Shown one piece after another: positions 8,223 through 15,294 of a stretch of 64,000 nucleotides of DNA (the first letter of the stretch is position 1; the number at the start of each line of letters is the position of its first letter). The stretch is from Actinomadura rudentiformis. Lineage in GTDB: Bacteria > Actinomycetota > Actinomycetes > Streptosporangiales > Streptosporangiaceae. The notes beneath the pieces were generated by a model. That model made no database searches. It was not told where the DNA came from and was given only the letters and a program-made list of their open reading frames with translations. A program made the position numbers and the translations under genes. The stretch is from contig NZ_WBMT01000033.1 of NCBI RefSeq assembly GCF_008923185.1, positions 1-64,000 on the forward strand, given 5' to 3'.

Positions 8223-8596
8223 CAACGGGTCCCACCAAAGAAGACATCAGCCCGCCGCCAAGCCTCCGCCCGATCCACGACCATCGGCCGAACGGAGTAG
8301 GCGGCGAAGACGTCCCTCACACTCTTCAGCGTCCGGCACTCAGACGTCCCGCACCCACGGCAGACCAGGCGCCCATACGGATCGCCCCCTGGCCGATGCG
8401 CTCCCAAGATCGTGGACAGCGCCGCACTGGATGCCAGAACAAGCCGCCGGCTCTCGCGAACGAAATCCCGGCTACAGACATCAAGCTGCGATTCATCAAG
8501 GCCGACCAAGACCCTGTCGATCGCAGCCGGATCAGCCCGCAACGCCCCGGTCATCATCGAGTGAACGCATTGCTGGACGCGTTGCTGCGTCGTCAC
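8219..8596 (-). CDS. Hypothetical protein with CxxC pair, HATPase operon
   Basis: 125 residues from GTG 8596, whose first base pairs with the stop of the HATPase gene (GTGA overlap). The N-terminal two-thirds is helical (residues about 1-75). A VCRGCGTSECRTL segment near residue 80 could bind a metal ion, and the C-terminal part is helical again. No membrane segment. Not a family I can name. Sitting between an anti-sigma-like ATPase and another tiny gene, it is probably part of the same regulatory unit. Confidence 0.65.
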   Translation of the reverse strand: MTTQQRVQQCVHSMMTGALRADPAAIDRVLVGLDESQLDVCSRDFVRESRRLVLASSAALSTILGAHRPGGDPYGRLVCRGCGTSECRTLKSVRDVFAAYSVRPMVVDRAEAWRRADVFFGGTRW

Positions 8597-9018
8597 GATG
8601 CCCACTCCCCCGCGAATACGGCAGTGACCGTCCGCCCCTCCTCGTTCCCGTGCCAGCTCCAACTCGCCGCAGTCAGCGCCACGGTCCGCAAACCACGCCC
8701 CGATTCATCGAGCTCTTCGGCGTCTCGCGCCACGACCTCGCCCGGACCGCCCTGGTCAGCGACCGAGACCGCGACCCCGTTGGCCCCGCGCATGATCTCG
8801 ATGGTGAACGTCCCACCATCCTGACCGGACTTCGTGTGCCGGATGGCATTGACGACAAGCTCACCGGCGACCAGCAGCACCTCATCGAGATAAGGACAGC
8901 CGTCCAGCAAACAGGCGACGAACCTCCGTACGGCGCGAGCCTGCTCCGGGCCGCCGGGAAAGGATCGCCGCCAGTACAGCGGCACGGGTCCAGCCTCGAA
9001 GACCATCGCCGTGGACAT
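8593..9018 (-). CDS. RsbW-like ATP-binding protein (HATPase_c)
   Basis: 141 residues from ATG 9018, chosen because GAGGAG ends five bases upstream. The fold is a stand-alone GHKL ATPase: the N-box ELVVNAIRHT (about residues 55-64), the ATP-lid glycine DQGG near 98-101, and the second glycine box GRGLRTV near 114-120. Such small actinobacterial proteins act as anti-sigma or switch kinases, or bind partners without a known sigma target. It heads a three-gene operon in which each gene overlaps the next by four bases. Confidence 0.85.
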   Translation of the reverse strand: MSTAMVFEAGPVPLYWRRSFPGGPEQARAVRRFVACLLDGCPYLDEVLLVAGELVVNAIRHTKSGQDGGTFTIEIMRGANGVAVSVADQGGPGEVVARDAEELDESGRGLRTVALTAASWSWHGNEEGRTVTAVFAGEWAS

Positions 9019-9166
9019 GAGCACTCCTCGATGTGCAGATCACGTGGAACCCGGGCCGTTCCGCAGTTCCATCGTCACAAGAGGTTGCCATCAGCTCACG
9101 AGAAATAGCCGTTAGATGGCCTTCCAGGCTCGATTCGCACAATCCACTCCGCAACATTCACGCCGC

Positions 9167-9208
9167 GCACGTCCAGTAACCGCACGTGCAGTACCTGAAC
9201 GTGCAGAA
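9167..9208. promoter_or_regulatory. Three 12-bp direct repeats upstream of the Scr1-type regulator
   Basis: GCACGTCCAGTA (9167), GCACGTGCAGTA (9182) and GAACGTGCAGAA (9197) recur every 15 bp. They lie immediately upstream of a TTGACG hexamer at 9214 and about 145 bp before the start of the XRE regulator gene, between it and the divergent HATPase operon. The arrangement suggests protein-binding iterons controlling one or both promoters. Assignment to a specific protein is inference. Confidence 0.45.
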
Positions 9209-9351
9209 AAATCTTGACGCAATCGCCTGGCCAGCACCTTTACCGTCGCCATGACCTGATCCGGCCATACCATTGCCCATCAGGCATCAGTTGCAGAAAG
9301 TTATTGATCCATACGCACCGTAATCAAGGCTCCGTTCAAGGGAGAACGGCC

Positions 9352-10233
9352 ATGCCAAGCCCCTACGTCCGCCGTCGCCGTCTCGCAGTCGAACTCCGCA
9401 AGATCCGCGAGGAGCGCGACATGACCGCAGACGAACTCGCCCGCATCGTCTACCAGTCCCGCACCAAGATCACTCGCCTGGAGACCGGCGCCATCCGCCC
9501 GGACCTAGCCGAGATCATGGACCTGCTAGACCGCCTAGGCGTCACGGGTCCGCGATACGACAAGGTCGTCCGCCTAGCGCGAGACGCCGCCCAGAAGGGA
9601 TGGTGGGATTCCTTCGGCGATTCCATGGGCGCCCGCCAGCGCCTCTACGCCGACCTCGAGTCCGGCGCCGCCACCATCCGGGGTTACAACCAGACCGGCT
9701 TCCCTGCGGTCTTGCAGCTGCCCAACTTCATCAAGGCCCTTGTTCAGCTCGACGAGCACCAAGGGCTACTGGACTATCGACCAGACCGGATGGCGGATGC
9801 TCGTGCACACCGCCAGCGCCGCCTTCTTCAACCGGACGGTCCCTCATACGAGACCGTGCTTGACGAGTGCGTTGTTCACCGACTGGCCGTGCCACCAGCA
9901 TTGATGGCTGACCAGCTGAGACACTTGATCGACGTGGTCACAGAGGAGCCGCGTATCTCCATCCGGCTTCTGCTCCACAACGCTCGCGTTCCTGGAGGGC
10001 TACTGCCCAAGTCGTCCTTCTTCCTCTACACCTTCGCCGAGCCAGCCGACCCGACGATGGCGGTGATCGATACTGTCGCGACCGACCTTGTGCTTACTGA
10101 CCGACGCGCCGTGGCTCGGTATACCGAGCACTTCAATCGGCTTCAGGAAGCTGCACTGTCCAAGGCAGACAGCCTCGCCTTCCTCGACCAGGTAGCCGAC
10201 CGGCTGATAAACGAGGCAGGATCGGAGGCATGA
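9352..10233 (+). CDS. Scr1-family XRE transcriptional regulator
   Basis: 293 residues from ATG 9352 with GGGAGAA nine bases upstream. Residues about 8-65 form the HTH (VELRKIREERDMTADELARIVYQSRTKITRLETGAIRP). The rest is the Scr1/DUF5753 ligand-like domain, recognisable from GYNQTGFPAVLQLPNFIKAL, the DECVVHR segment and the terminal acidic helix. These cytosolic regulators almost always pair with a small DUF397 protein; the first of five DUF397 genes here starts inside the last codons (ATGA overlap at 10230). Confidence 0.9.
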   Translation: MPSPYVRRRRLAVELRKIREERDMTADELARIVYQSRTKITRLETGAIRPDLAEIMDLLDRLGVTGPRYDKVVRLARDAAQKGWWDSFGDSMGARQRLYADLESGAATIRGYNQTGFPAVLQLPNFIKALVQLDEHQGLLDYRPDRMADARAHRQRRLLQPDGPSYETVLDECVVHRLAVPPALMADQLRHLIDVVTEEPRISIRLLLHNARVPGGLLPKSSFFLYTFAEPADPTMAVIDTVATDLVLTDRRAVARYTEHFNRLQEAALSKADSLAFLDQVADRLINEAGSEA

Positions 10234-10412
10234 CCAAGCACTACACCGGCTGGCGCAAGGCAAGCCACAGCGACCCCAACGGCGAGTGCGTCGAAGTCGC
10301 AAAAAGCCCGGACGGCAGCATCGGCCTCCGCGACTCCAAGGCACCAGGCCCCATCGTCGAGCTGACTCGGACCGAATGGATCTCCCTGCTCATGGCGCTA
10401 AAACACAGCTGA
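10230..10412 (+). CDS. DUF397 protein, A-type copy 1
   Basis: 60 residues with the whole DUF397 signature: GWRKASHSDPNGECVEVA, then LRDSKAPGP and a terminal WISLLMALK helix. Its ATG overlaps the stop of the Scr1-type regulator, the classic regulator/partner pair of actinomycetes. DUF397 proteins are small cytosolic partners of such regulators and can act in toxin-antitoxin-like or developmental switches. This copy is the best candidate for the cognate partner. Confidence 0.9.
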   Translation: MTKHYTGWRKASHSDPNGECVEVAKSPDGSIGLRDSKAPGPIVELTRTEWISLLMALKHS

Positions 10413-10425
10413 TCGAACATGCGCC

Positions 10426-10674
10426 ATGAACAGTCACGCGAGCTGGCGCAAGTCAAGCCACAGCAACCCCGATGGCGACTGCGTCGAGGCAGCCCAGGCG
10501 AACGATGACAACATCGGCACCCGTGACTCCAAGGACGGCGCCGGGCCGATCATCGAGTTCGCTCCTACGGCATGGGCCGCGCTGATCGCGGCCTCCGTCT
10601 CCGCTGACCAGGCGAGGCAGGATCGGAGGCATGACCAAGGACTACACCGGCTGGCGCAAATCAAGCCGCAGTGA
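10426..10674 (+). CDS. DUF397 protein, B-type copy 1 with run-on C-terminus
   Basis: 82 residues; the first 58 are a normal DUF397 domain ([37 protein letters not shown]). Compared with the second B copy it lacks one base between GGGCCGC and CTGACCA near 10575-10602, which moves the expected TGA out of frame. Translation therefore runs 44 bases into the next gene and adds a basic 20-residue tail. It may be non-functional or just tolerate the tail. Confidence 0.8.
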   Translation: MNSHASWRKSSHSNPDGDCVEAAQANDDNIGTRDSKDGAGPIIEFAPTAWAALIAASVSADQARQDRRHDQGLHRLAQIKPQ

Positions 10675-10813
10675 GCCAAACGGACACTGCGTCGAGGTCG
10701 CCCTCGCCGTCGATGGAGCCGCCGGGCTCCGCGACTCTAAGGCGCGGGCCCCAATCGTCGAGCTGACTCGGACCGAATGGACGTCCCTGCTCACGACACT
10801 GAAGAACGAGTAA
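10631..10813 (+). CDS. DUF397 protein, A-type copy 2
   Basis: 60 residues, closest to copy A1 in its start ([16 protein letters not shown]) and in its end ([15 protein letters not shown]). All DUF397 landmarks are present ([17 protein letters not shown]). Preceded by the repeated leader with GGAGGC as ribosome binding site. It overlaps the run-on tail of the preceding B copy. Confidence 0.88.
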   Translation: MTKDYTGWRKSSRSEPNGHCVEVALAVDGAAGLRDSKARAPIVELTRTEWTSLLTTLKNE

Positions 10814-10826
10814 TCAAGGCGCACCC

Positions 10827-11012
10827 ATGAGCACCGACGGCACAGGATGGCGCAAGTCAAGCCACAGCGACCCCGATGGCGACTGCGTCGAGGCAGCCCG
10901 GGCGAGCGATGGCAGCATCGGCGTCCGCGACTCCAAGGACGGCGCCGGGCCAATCATCAAGTTCACCCCCACAGCATGGGCCGCACTACTAGCGACCCTC
11001 CGAACCCGCTGA
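10827..11012 (+). CDS. DUF397 protein, B-type copy 2
   Basis: 61 residues. Shares with B1 the sequence [18 protein letters not shown] and PTAWAALLA, but keeps its own stop codon at the normal place. It starts 13 bases after A2 ends. Its intact end shows what B1 has lost. Confidence 0.88.
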   Translation: MSTDGTGWRKSSHSDPDGDCVEAARASDGSIGVRDSKDGAGPIIKFTPTAWAALLATLRTR

Positions 11013-11035
11013 CCACGCGAGGCAGGATCGGAAGC

Positions 11036-11221
11036 ATGACCAAGCACAACACGGGCTGGCGCAAATCAAGCCACAGCGAACCGAACGGCGACTGCGTCGA
11101 AGTCGCCCGCGCCGCCAACGACACCTTCGCCCTGCGCGACTCCAAGGCGGCCACTGGCCCGCTCCTAACGCTCACCAACACGCAATGGGCGGCCTTCCTC
11201 GCAACTCTCCGCAACCACTGA
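11036..11221 (+). CDS. DUF397 protein, A-type copy 3
   Basis: 61 residues from ATG 11036, which follows the third copy of the repeated leader. Landmarks: GWRKSSHSEPNGDCVEVARA, LRDSKAATGP, and an NTQWAAFLATL tail. The C-terminal half differs from A1 and A2 (LLTLTNTQ instead of IVELTRTE), so it is the most diverged A copy and could have a different partner specificity. Confidence 0.88.
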   Translation: MTKHNTGWRKSSHSEPNGDCVEVARAANDTFALRDSKAATGPLLTLTNTQWAAFLATLRNH

Positions 11222-11239
11222 TCCGTCGTACGCGGCCGC

Positions 11240-11560
11240 TTCTCGCTCGAGCGCCTCGCCAAACGTTCTCAGGCGCAGCTGTCTGAAAGTGTGTTGGCGG
11301 GTGCCAGGCACCGGAAACGCTGCACCGCGAGGTCGATGCCCTTCCGCGTTCGTTCGAAGCAATGTCGTCCAGCCTGCGGCGGCACCGGCCATGTCGGTGC
11401 CTGGGCACGGCCCCGCGAGCCGGGCACATGGCCTTGGTCCTGATCGTCCGGGCGGAGAGCATCACAGCAGATGGCGCCTCGCGGCCACAAGCCAGGATCC
11501 CCCCGAATCGATTCGACGCAGCGTGAACGATTCGCCACAATCTGATCTGGACCGTTGGTA
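11240..11560 (-). pseudogene. Degenerate IS5-like transposase remnant (tentative)
   Basis: No intact gene lies in 11222-11646. On the minus strand, pieces in shifting frames recall the C-terminal half of IS5-group DDE transposases: a DDQ-containing segment, an RGSRG/GRPP-like Arg-Gly run, an FERTRKGIDLAVQRFRCLA segment comparable to the RNVVERCFNRLKQWRGLA block, and a DS-containing end. No terminal repeats are seen. The match is by eye and weak. Confidence 0.3.
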
Positions 11561-11646
11561 CGACCGGCATCACACACCGCCAGAGTCCCGAGATGGAGAC
11601 AGTCGGTAGGGGTAGGCAAGAACTCACAAGGTGCTCAGGGGAATCG

Positions 11647-12603
11647 ATGGCGTGGTGGAAGAGAAAACCTGTCACTCGCTGCGAACTGTGCAGCACAAAG
11701 CTGCCGGCGGGGTCGGTGATTGCGGGCTTCGAACAGGTCTATGTGGCCGACGGGGAGACGAAGCTTATTGAGCTAATCTGTGATGCTTGTTGGCAGCGCC
11801 ATCTGCCCTTCGCGGCTGAGGCTGATGCCAGATTCCGGCGCGAAAACCCGTTCGAGGAGGTATGCGCCCGGCTCCGGGATGGCGACGCGGAGGTGCGTGG
11901 CACCGCGGCACGGCAACTGGCGCGCCTGGGGGACGAGCGAGCGGTGGCCGCCTTGTGCGATGCCTTCGCGCGGGAGGAGTGGCGTTTTCCAGTCGCCGGG
12001 GAGATCCTCGACGCGTTGGCCGCGCTGGGCGGTCCCGAGGTGGAGAGCACGCTGATCGCCGAGTTGAACGACGTATCGGCGTGGCACAGGCCGTCCTCCG
12101 GCGACCAACCGATGCGATCTCATGCCGACTACATCGCTCGCGCCCTGCTGAAGATGGGCGGGGCGCCACTGCTGTTGCGGGTCCTGTTCGACACGATGGC
12201 ATCGACGACCCTCCAGCCCGCCATCAGGGCGGGTGCAGCGAGTTACCTGTCCCACATCGCCTACAACTCCGCAGTCGGCTACAGCATGACCGGATGGGGC
12301 GACGGGAAAATGACCGCCGTCGACCGCGATTCGATGGTCGAACCCCTGATGCGCGCGCTGCGCGACGAGTCCGCGAGGGTTCGGGAACATGCGGCAAGAG
12401 CCTTGGGGCACCTCGGCGACAAGAGGGCGCTGCGGAGCCTCCTCGAGCTGCTCGGCGACGAGAATCGCAGTGTGCGCTATCGCGCGGCGCAGGCGTTGGG
12501 CGACCTGCGCGACAAGCGCGCGGCCCCAGCGCTCCGCCAGGCACTGAAGGACGACCGCGAGATCGGCGCGGCGGTCCGGGAGGCGCTGGCCCAGCTGAGG
12601 TGA
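11647..12603 (+). CDS. HEAT-repeat protein with N-terminal zinc-finger-like motif
   Basis: 318 residues from ATG 11647. Two CxxC pairs (CELC at 12-15, CDAC near 46-49) probably bind zinc. From residue 75 onward the protein is built of HEAT/PBS-lyase-like alpha repeats with recurring RxxAARALGxLGD blocks (for example VREHAARALGHLGDKRALRSL and the next unit VRYRAAQALGDLRD). Such arrays are scaffolds for protein-protein contacts. No catalytic motif is seen. It stands alone; function unknown. Confidence 0.75.
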   Translation: MAWWKRKPVTRCELCSTKLPAGSVIAGFEQVYVADGETKLIELICDACWQRHLPFAAEADARFRRENPFEEVCARLRDGDAEVRGTAARQLARLGDERAVAALCDAFAREEWRFPVAGEILDALAALGGPEVESTLIAELNDVSAWHRPSSGDQPMRSHADYIARALLKMGGAPLLLRVLFDTMASTTLQPAIRAGAASYLSHIAYNSAVGYSMTGWGDGKMTAVDRDSMVEPLMRALRDESARVREHAARALGHLGDKRALRSLLELLGDENRSVRYRAAQALGDLRDKRAAPALRQALKDDREIGAAVREALAQLR

Positions 12604-12781
12604 GCTCAAGCTGTTCACCGATCCACTCGTGGTGGAACATGCGGTGAACCTGGTCGCGTTGTACCACAACCTTCCCGGGCGGGCGGGTTGTGCGTGGATG
12701 CCGATATGGGAGACCGTCACGGCCACCGCCCGCGAGGTAACGAACGGCGATCGCTGTGGTCGTTCGACCTCCCCCGCAGAT

Positions 12782-13366
12782 TTATGCCGCAGCCCCCTCC
12801 TTCACGACGCGGAACCGCAGGTGCGTGACCGCGTTGGAGGCGATCACCTGCGTGCGCTCCAACTCGATGTGCCCCAGGTCGTCCAGCAGCCGGGTTCCGG
12901 CGCCCAGCACGACCGGCACCAGGTTGATCTGCAACTCATCCAGCAGCCCCGCGTCCAGGAACTGCCGTCCCGCCTGGGCGCCCATCACGATCACGTCCTT
13001 GTCGCCGGCAGCAACCTGGGCGGCCTTGAGCGCGGTCTTGATGCCGTCGGTGACGAAGGTGAACGTCGCGCTCTTCATGACAAGTTCGTCGCGGGCCTGG
13101 TGGGTGAGCACGAAGGTCGGCACCGGATACGGGGTGTCCTGCCAATGGGGCAGACCGACGTCGAACGTACGCCTGCCGACCACGACCGCGCCCGCAGAGG
13201 CGTTCATCCCGGCGACGACCTCCTTGTCGCGCGGATCGGGCCGGTCGGTGAACATCCACTCGTGCAGCCGCATGCCGCCCTTGCCCATGGGATGCTCCGC
13301 GCCGATGTCCGGACCGGCGACGAAGCCGTCCAACGACATGCTCTTGTACAGCACCACGGTGCCCAT
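12782..13366 (-). CDS. Dihydrofolate reductase family protein (RibD C-terminal domain type)
   Basis: 194 residues from ATG 13366, with a perfect AGGAGG at 13371-13376 deciding the start. The opening VVLYKSMSLDGFVAG, the VVGRRTFD segment, the VFVLTH-type strand and IVMGAQAGRQFLDAGLLDELQINLVPVVLGAGTRL are hallmarks of the RibD_C/DHFR-like reductases. They bind NAD(P)H and reduce flavin, pterin or other heterocyclic substrates in the cytosol. Substrate unknown. It stands as a single gene. Confidence 0.88.
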   Translation of the reverse strand: MGTVVLYKSMSLDGFVAGPDIGAEHPMGKGGMRLHEWMFTDRPDPRDKEVVAGMNASAGAVVVGRRTFDVGLPHWQDTPYPVPTFVLTHQARDELVMKSATFTFVTDGIKTALKAAQVAAGDKDVIVMGAQAGRQFLDAGLLDELQINLVPVVLGAGTRLLDDLGHIELERTQVIASNAVTHLRFRVVKEGAAA

Positions 13367-13753
13367 CGAGACCTCCTGAACGTCGTCCTCAGGAGTTGGA
13401 CCGCCCGGTCTCCCCAAACTCATCGGCACAGCTGGGAGCGGATTCCACAAGATCCTCCGCAGAATCATGCGAGACAGACGGACCAGCACCAGCAGCGCTT
13501 GACGGCCAGGAGCCACAATCCGCCAGCACGAACCGATCCGGAGCCGATGCCTGGAACGAGTTCGGCCACGAACGCACGGACCTTGCAGGACCTCACCCAC
13601 GTAGCCGCATCCGTATGGGATGAGCACCCAGAGCAGGGATGGCGAGCGCCCTGTCCATTACGCCGTCCTAACCCACCTTGTGCGTGCGTCGCGCAGTAGG
13701 GCAGCTGACTTCGAGACGCGCCCTAGACGCAGCCCAGCGCCCCCACCATCGAG
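13367..13753. other. Intergenic stretch without a convincing gene
   Basis: Nothing beyond the AGGAGG of the divergently lying reductase gene and short frames without ribosome sites or recognisable sequence. It lies between the reductase promoter and the 3' end of the broken Crp/Fnr gene. Confidence 0.5.
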
Positions 13754-14490
13754 CTAAGCCGCCCCCGGGTGGGGAAAGCTCCTGCCGTGACCACCTTGCG
13801 CCGACTCGAAGTCCGGCATCGCAACACGAGCGGTGCGTGCCAGCTCGCGCACCCGAAGAACCCGGATCGACCGGTTCCCGGTGGCGATGAGCCCGCGCTG
13901 CCGCCACTCCCGCAACTTCTGCTCGACAGCCTCCCGCGTGCAACCGATCAGGCTGGCCAGTTCCGCCTGCGACAGTGGCACCCGAATGGCGCTACCCCCT
14001 CGGCCACAGCCTGATCAATGACGATCAAGTCCAGCAGGGCTTTCGCCAGCCGCCACCCGACCGGCTCGTAAGCGATCTGAGCCGCGTGCTGCTGCGTCCA
14101 CGCCGCACGACGCGCAAGATCGCGAGTGACCGTCTCCCAAGCCGTCGGTTTGCTGTTGAGAAACGACATGAAGGTGACCTGGCTCATCACGACGGCGTCC
14201 ACGTCGGTGAAGGCCGACGCGGTGCCCAGCGCGTAATCATTCACGGCATCGCCGACTCCGGCGATGTCACCGGGGCCGATGACCGGAAACATCAAGGCCG
14301 ATCCGCCGGGCGCGGCCACGGTCACCTTGACCAGGCCGGTCCGGACAAGGGCCACCACGAGTGGCCGCCCTTCACCGTAGATCACCTCACCCGGGCCGAA
14401 ACGCCGGCTGCGGCCGACCCTCATCAGCTCCACCCGCTCGCCTGGCCTCAGCCGGCCGTAGAAGGAATGCTGAGGCCACCACACCGCCAC
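13754..14490 (-). pseudogene. Crp/Fnr-family regulator interrupted by a frameshift
   Basis: From GTG 14490 the first frame gives a cyclic-nucleotide-binding-like domain (FGPGEVIYGEG, GSALMFPVIGPGDIAG) and the linking helix. After AVAEG it goes out of frame; the neighbouring frame resumes with IRVPLSQAELASLIGCTREAVEQKLREW, the winged HTH of the family, and stops at 13754. Adding one base to the C5 run at 13995-13999 rejoins them into a ~245-residue protein. A homopolymer at the break makes a sequencing error as likely as true loss. It is preceded six bases away by the small membrane protein gene. Confidence 0.75.
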
Positions 14491-14496
14491 GCCGGC

Positions 14497-14712
14497 TCAC
14501 CTGCCCCGGAGAGCTTTGATGATCGGCGGCACGGCTCCCAGCAGCGCGCCGAGCGCGACAAGCACCCCCGCGATCACCTCGGGCTCGTTCGGGCCGAGCC
14601 AGAAGATCACAAAGGCTGCCAGCGCAACCACGACCAGCACCACTACCGCGCCGACCCACAGCGCCAGCGGATCGTTCACATGCTTCTGCACCTGCGTGTC
14701 CCTTCGTGCCAT
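14497..14712 (-). CDS. Small two-helix membrane protein
   Basis: 71 residues from ATG 14712 (MARRDTQVQKHVNDPL). Two membrane helices: about 17-37 (WVGAVVVLVVVALAAFVIFWL) and about 42-62 (EVIAGVLVALGALLGAVPPI), ending in the basic IKALRGR, so both ends are likely cytoplasmic. Ribosome site is weak. It ends six bases before the Crp/Fnr gene starts and is probably cotranscribed with it. Family not recognised. Confidence 0.6.
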   Translation of the reverse strand: MARRDTQVQKHVNDPLALWVGAVVVLVVVALAAFVIFWLGPNEPEVIAGVLVALGALLGAVPPIIKALRGR

Positions 14713-15294
14713 TCGCCGAGTCCATGCGACGTGCGGGGAAGTCACGAGTCGGCGCCGCCTGTGGAAGTGGAGGCGATCCCGCACCGGGGCCCGGGGGGCT
14801 CTCTCGTGATGCACGTCACTGCTGCGGGATCAACGGTAGACGTTGGCCGTCACGCTGAATAGCCGGACGAATACCATGCGGTATACGAAAGTCACTAGCA
14901 GTGATCGCCGGTTACCCCGCGCACCGAGGCGCTGGAACATGTGCGAACATGCAGAAAGCCCCCGGGCTTCCACCCCCAGGGGCCCTATCTGCGGCGATGC
15001 ATCGGACTCGGCGAAGAGACACGACCGCGCCTGTTCACACCGTAGGCCAAACGCTGAGTGAACCCCTCCGACCAAGTTCGGAGTGCACGGACATTTCGTC
15101 CAGAGTTACGAAACCGCGACCTTTGCCGCGCGCCTGCCATCCAGTTTCGAAACCGCGGCTGATGCATGTTCGGAGGCCGACGCGTCTCCTCTGCAGACAT
15201 GCGGTTCATCCAGGAAGAGCCAAGAAACGGCGGCACCGCCGGGTTTCGTCCGCCCCGGTCGGTGACCGCCAGAGAGCTACCGTGTCGCGCACCG
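14713..15294. other. Intergenic region, probable promoter of the small membrane protein gene
   Basis: About 580 bases without a supported gene. It holds a palindrome at 14871-14884 and a G/C-rich hairpin-prone block near 14958-14986. Open frames here have no ribosome sites and no recognisable sequence. Confidence 0.5.
14871..14884. promoter_or_regulatory. Palindrome ATACC-N4-GGTAT
   Basis: ATACCATGCGGTAT is a perfect 5-bp inverted repeat with a 4-base centre, about 160 bp upstream of the small membrane protein and Crp/Fnr genes. The form suits a TetR-type dimer site, but no such regulator is adjacent. Confidence 0.35.

Larger units (their letters stand above)
10209..11221 (+). repeat. Tandem array of DUF397 gene units (A-B-A-B-A)
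   Basis: A ~25-bp leader beginning GAGGCAGGATCGG and ending ATGACCAA precedes the A-type genes at 10230, 10631 and 11036, i.e. at intervals of 401 and 405 bp. Between them lie B-type genes at 10426 and 10827. The protein products alternate in the same way, so the array arose by duplication of a two-gene unit plus a final A copy. Confidence 0.85.

Noticed and set aside
8882-9157. Minus-strand frame spanning the HATPase start
   Set aside because: Overlaps the HATPase gene in another frame and crosses its promoter; shadow frame.
11289-11609. Plus-strand open frame of 106 codons between the DUF397 array and the HEAT gene
   Set aside because: No ribosome site, no recognisable sequence, and the opposite strand shows transposase-like pieces; treated as non-coding over a relic.
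14830-15075. Minus-strand frame downstream of the P450
   Set aside because: Composition unlike neighbouring genes and no start signal; the region also holds a palindrome and hairpin-prone DNA.
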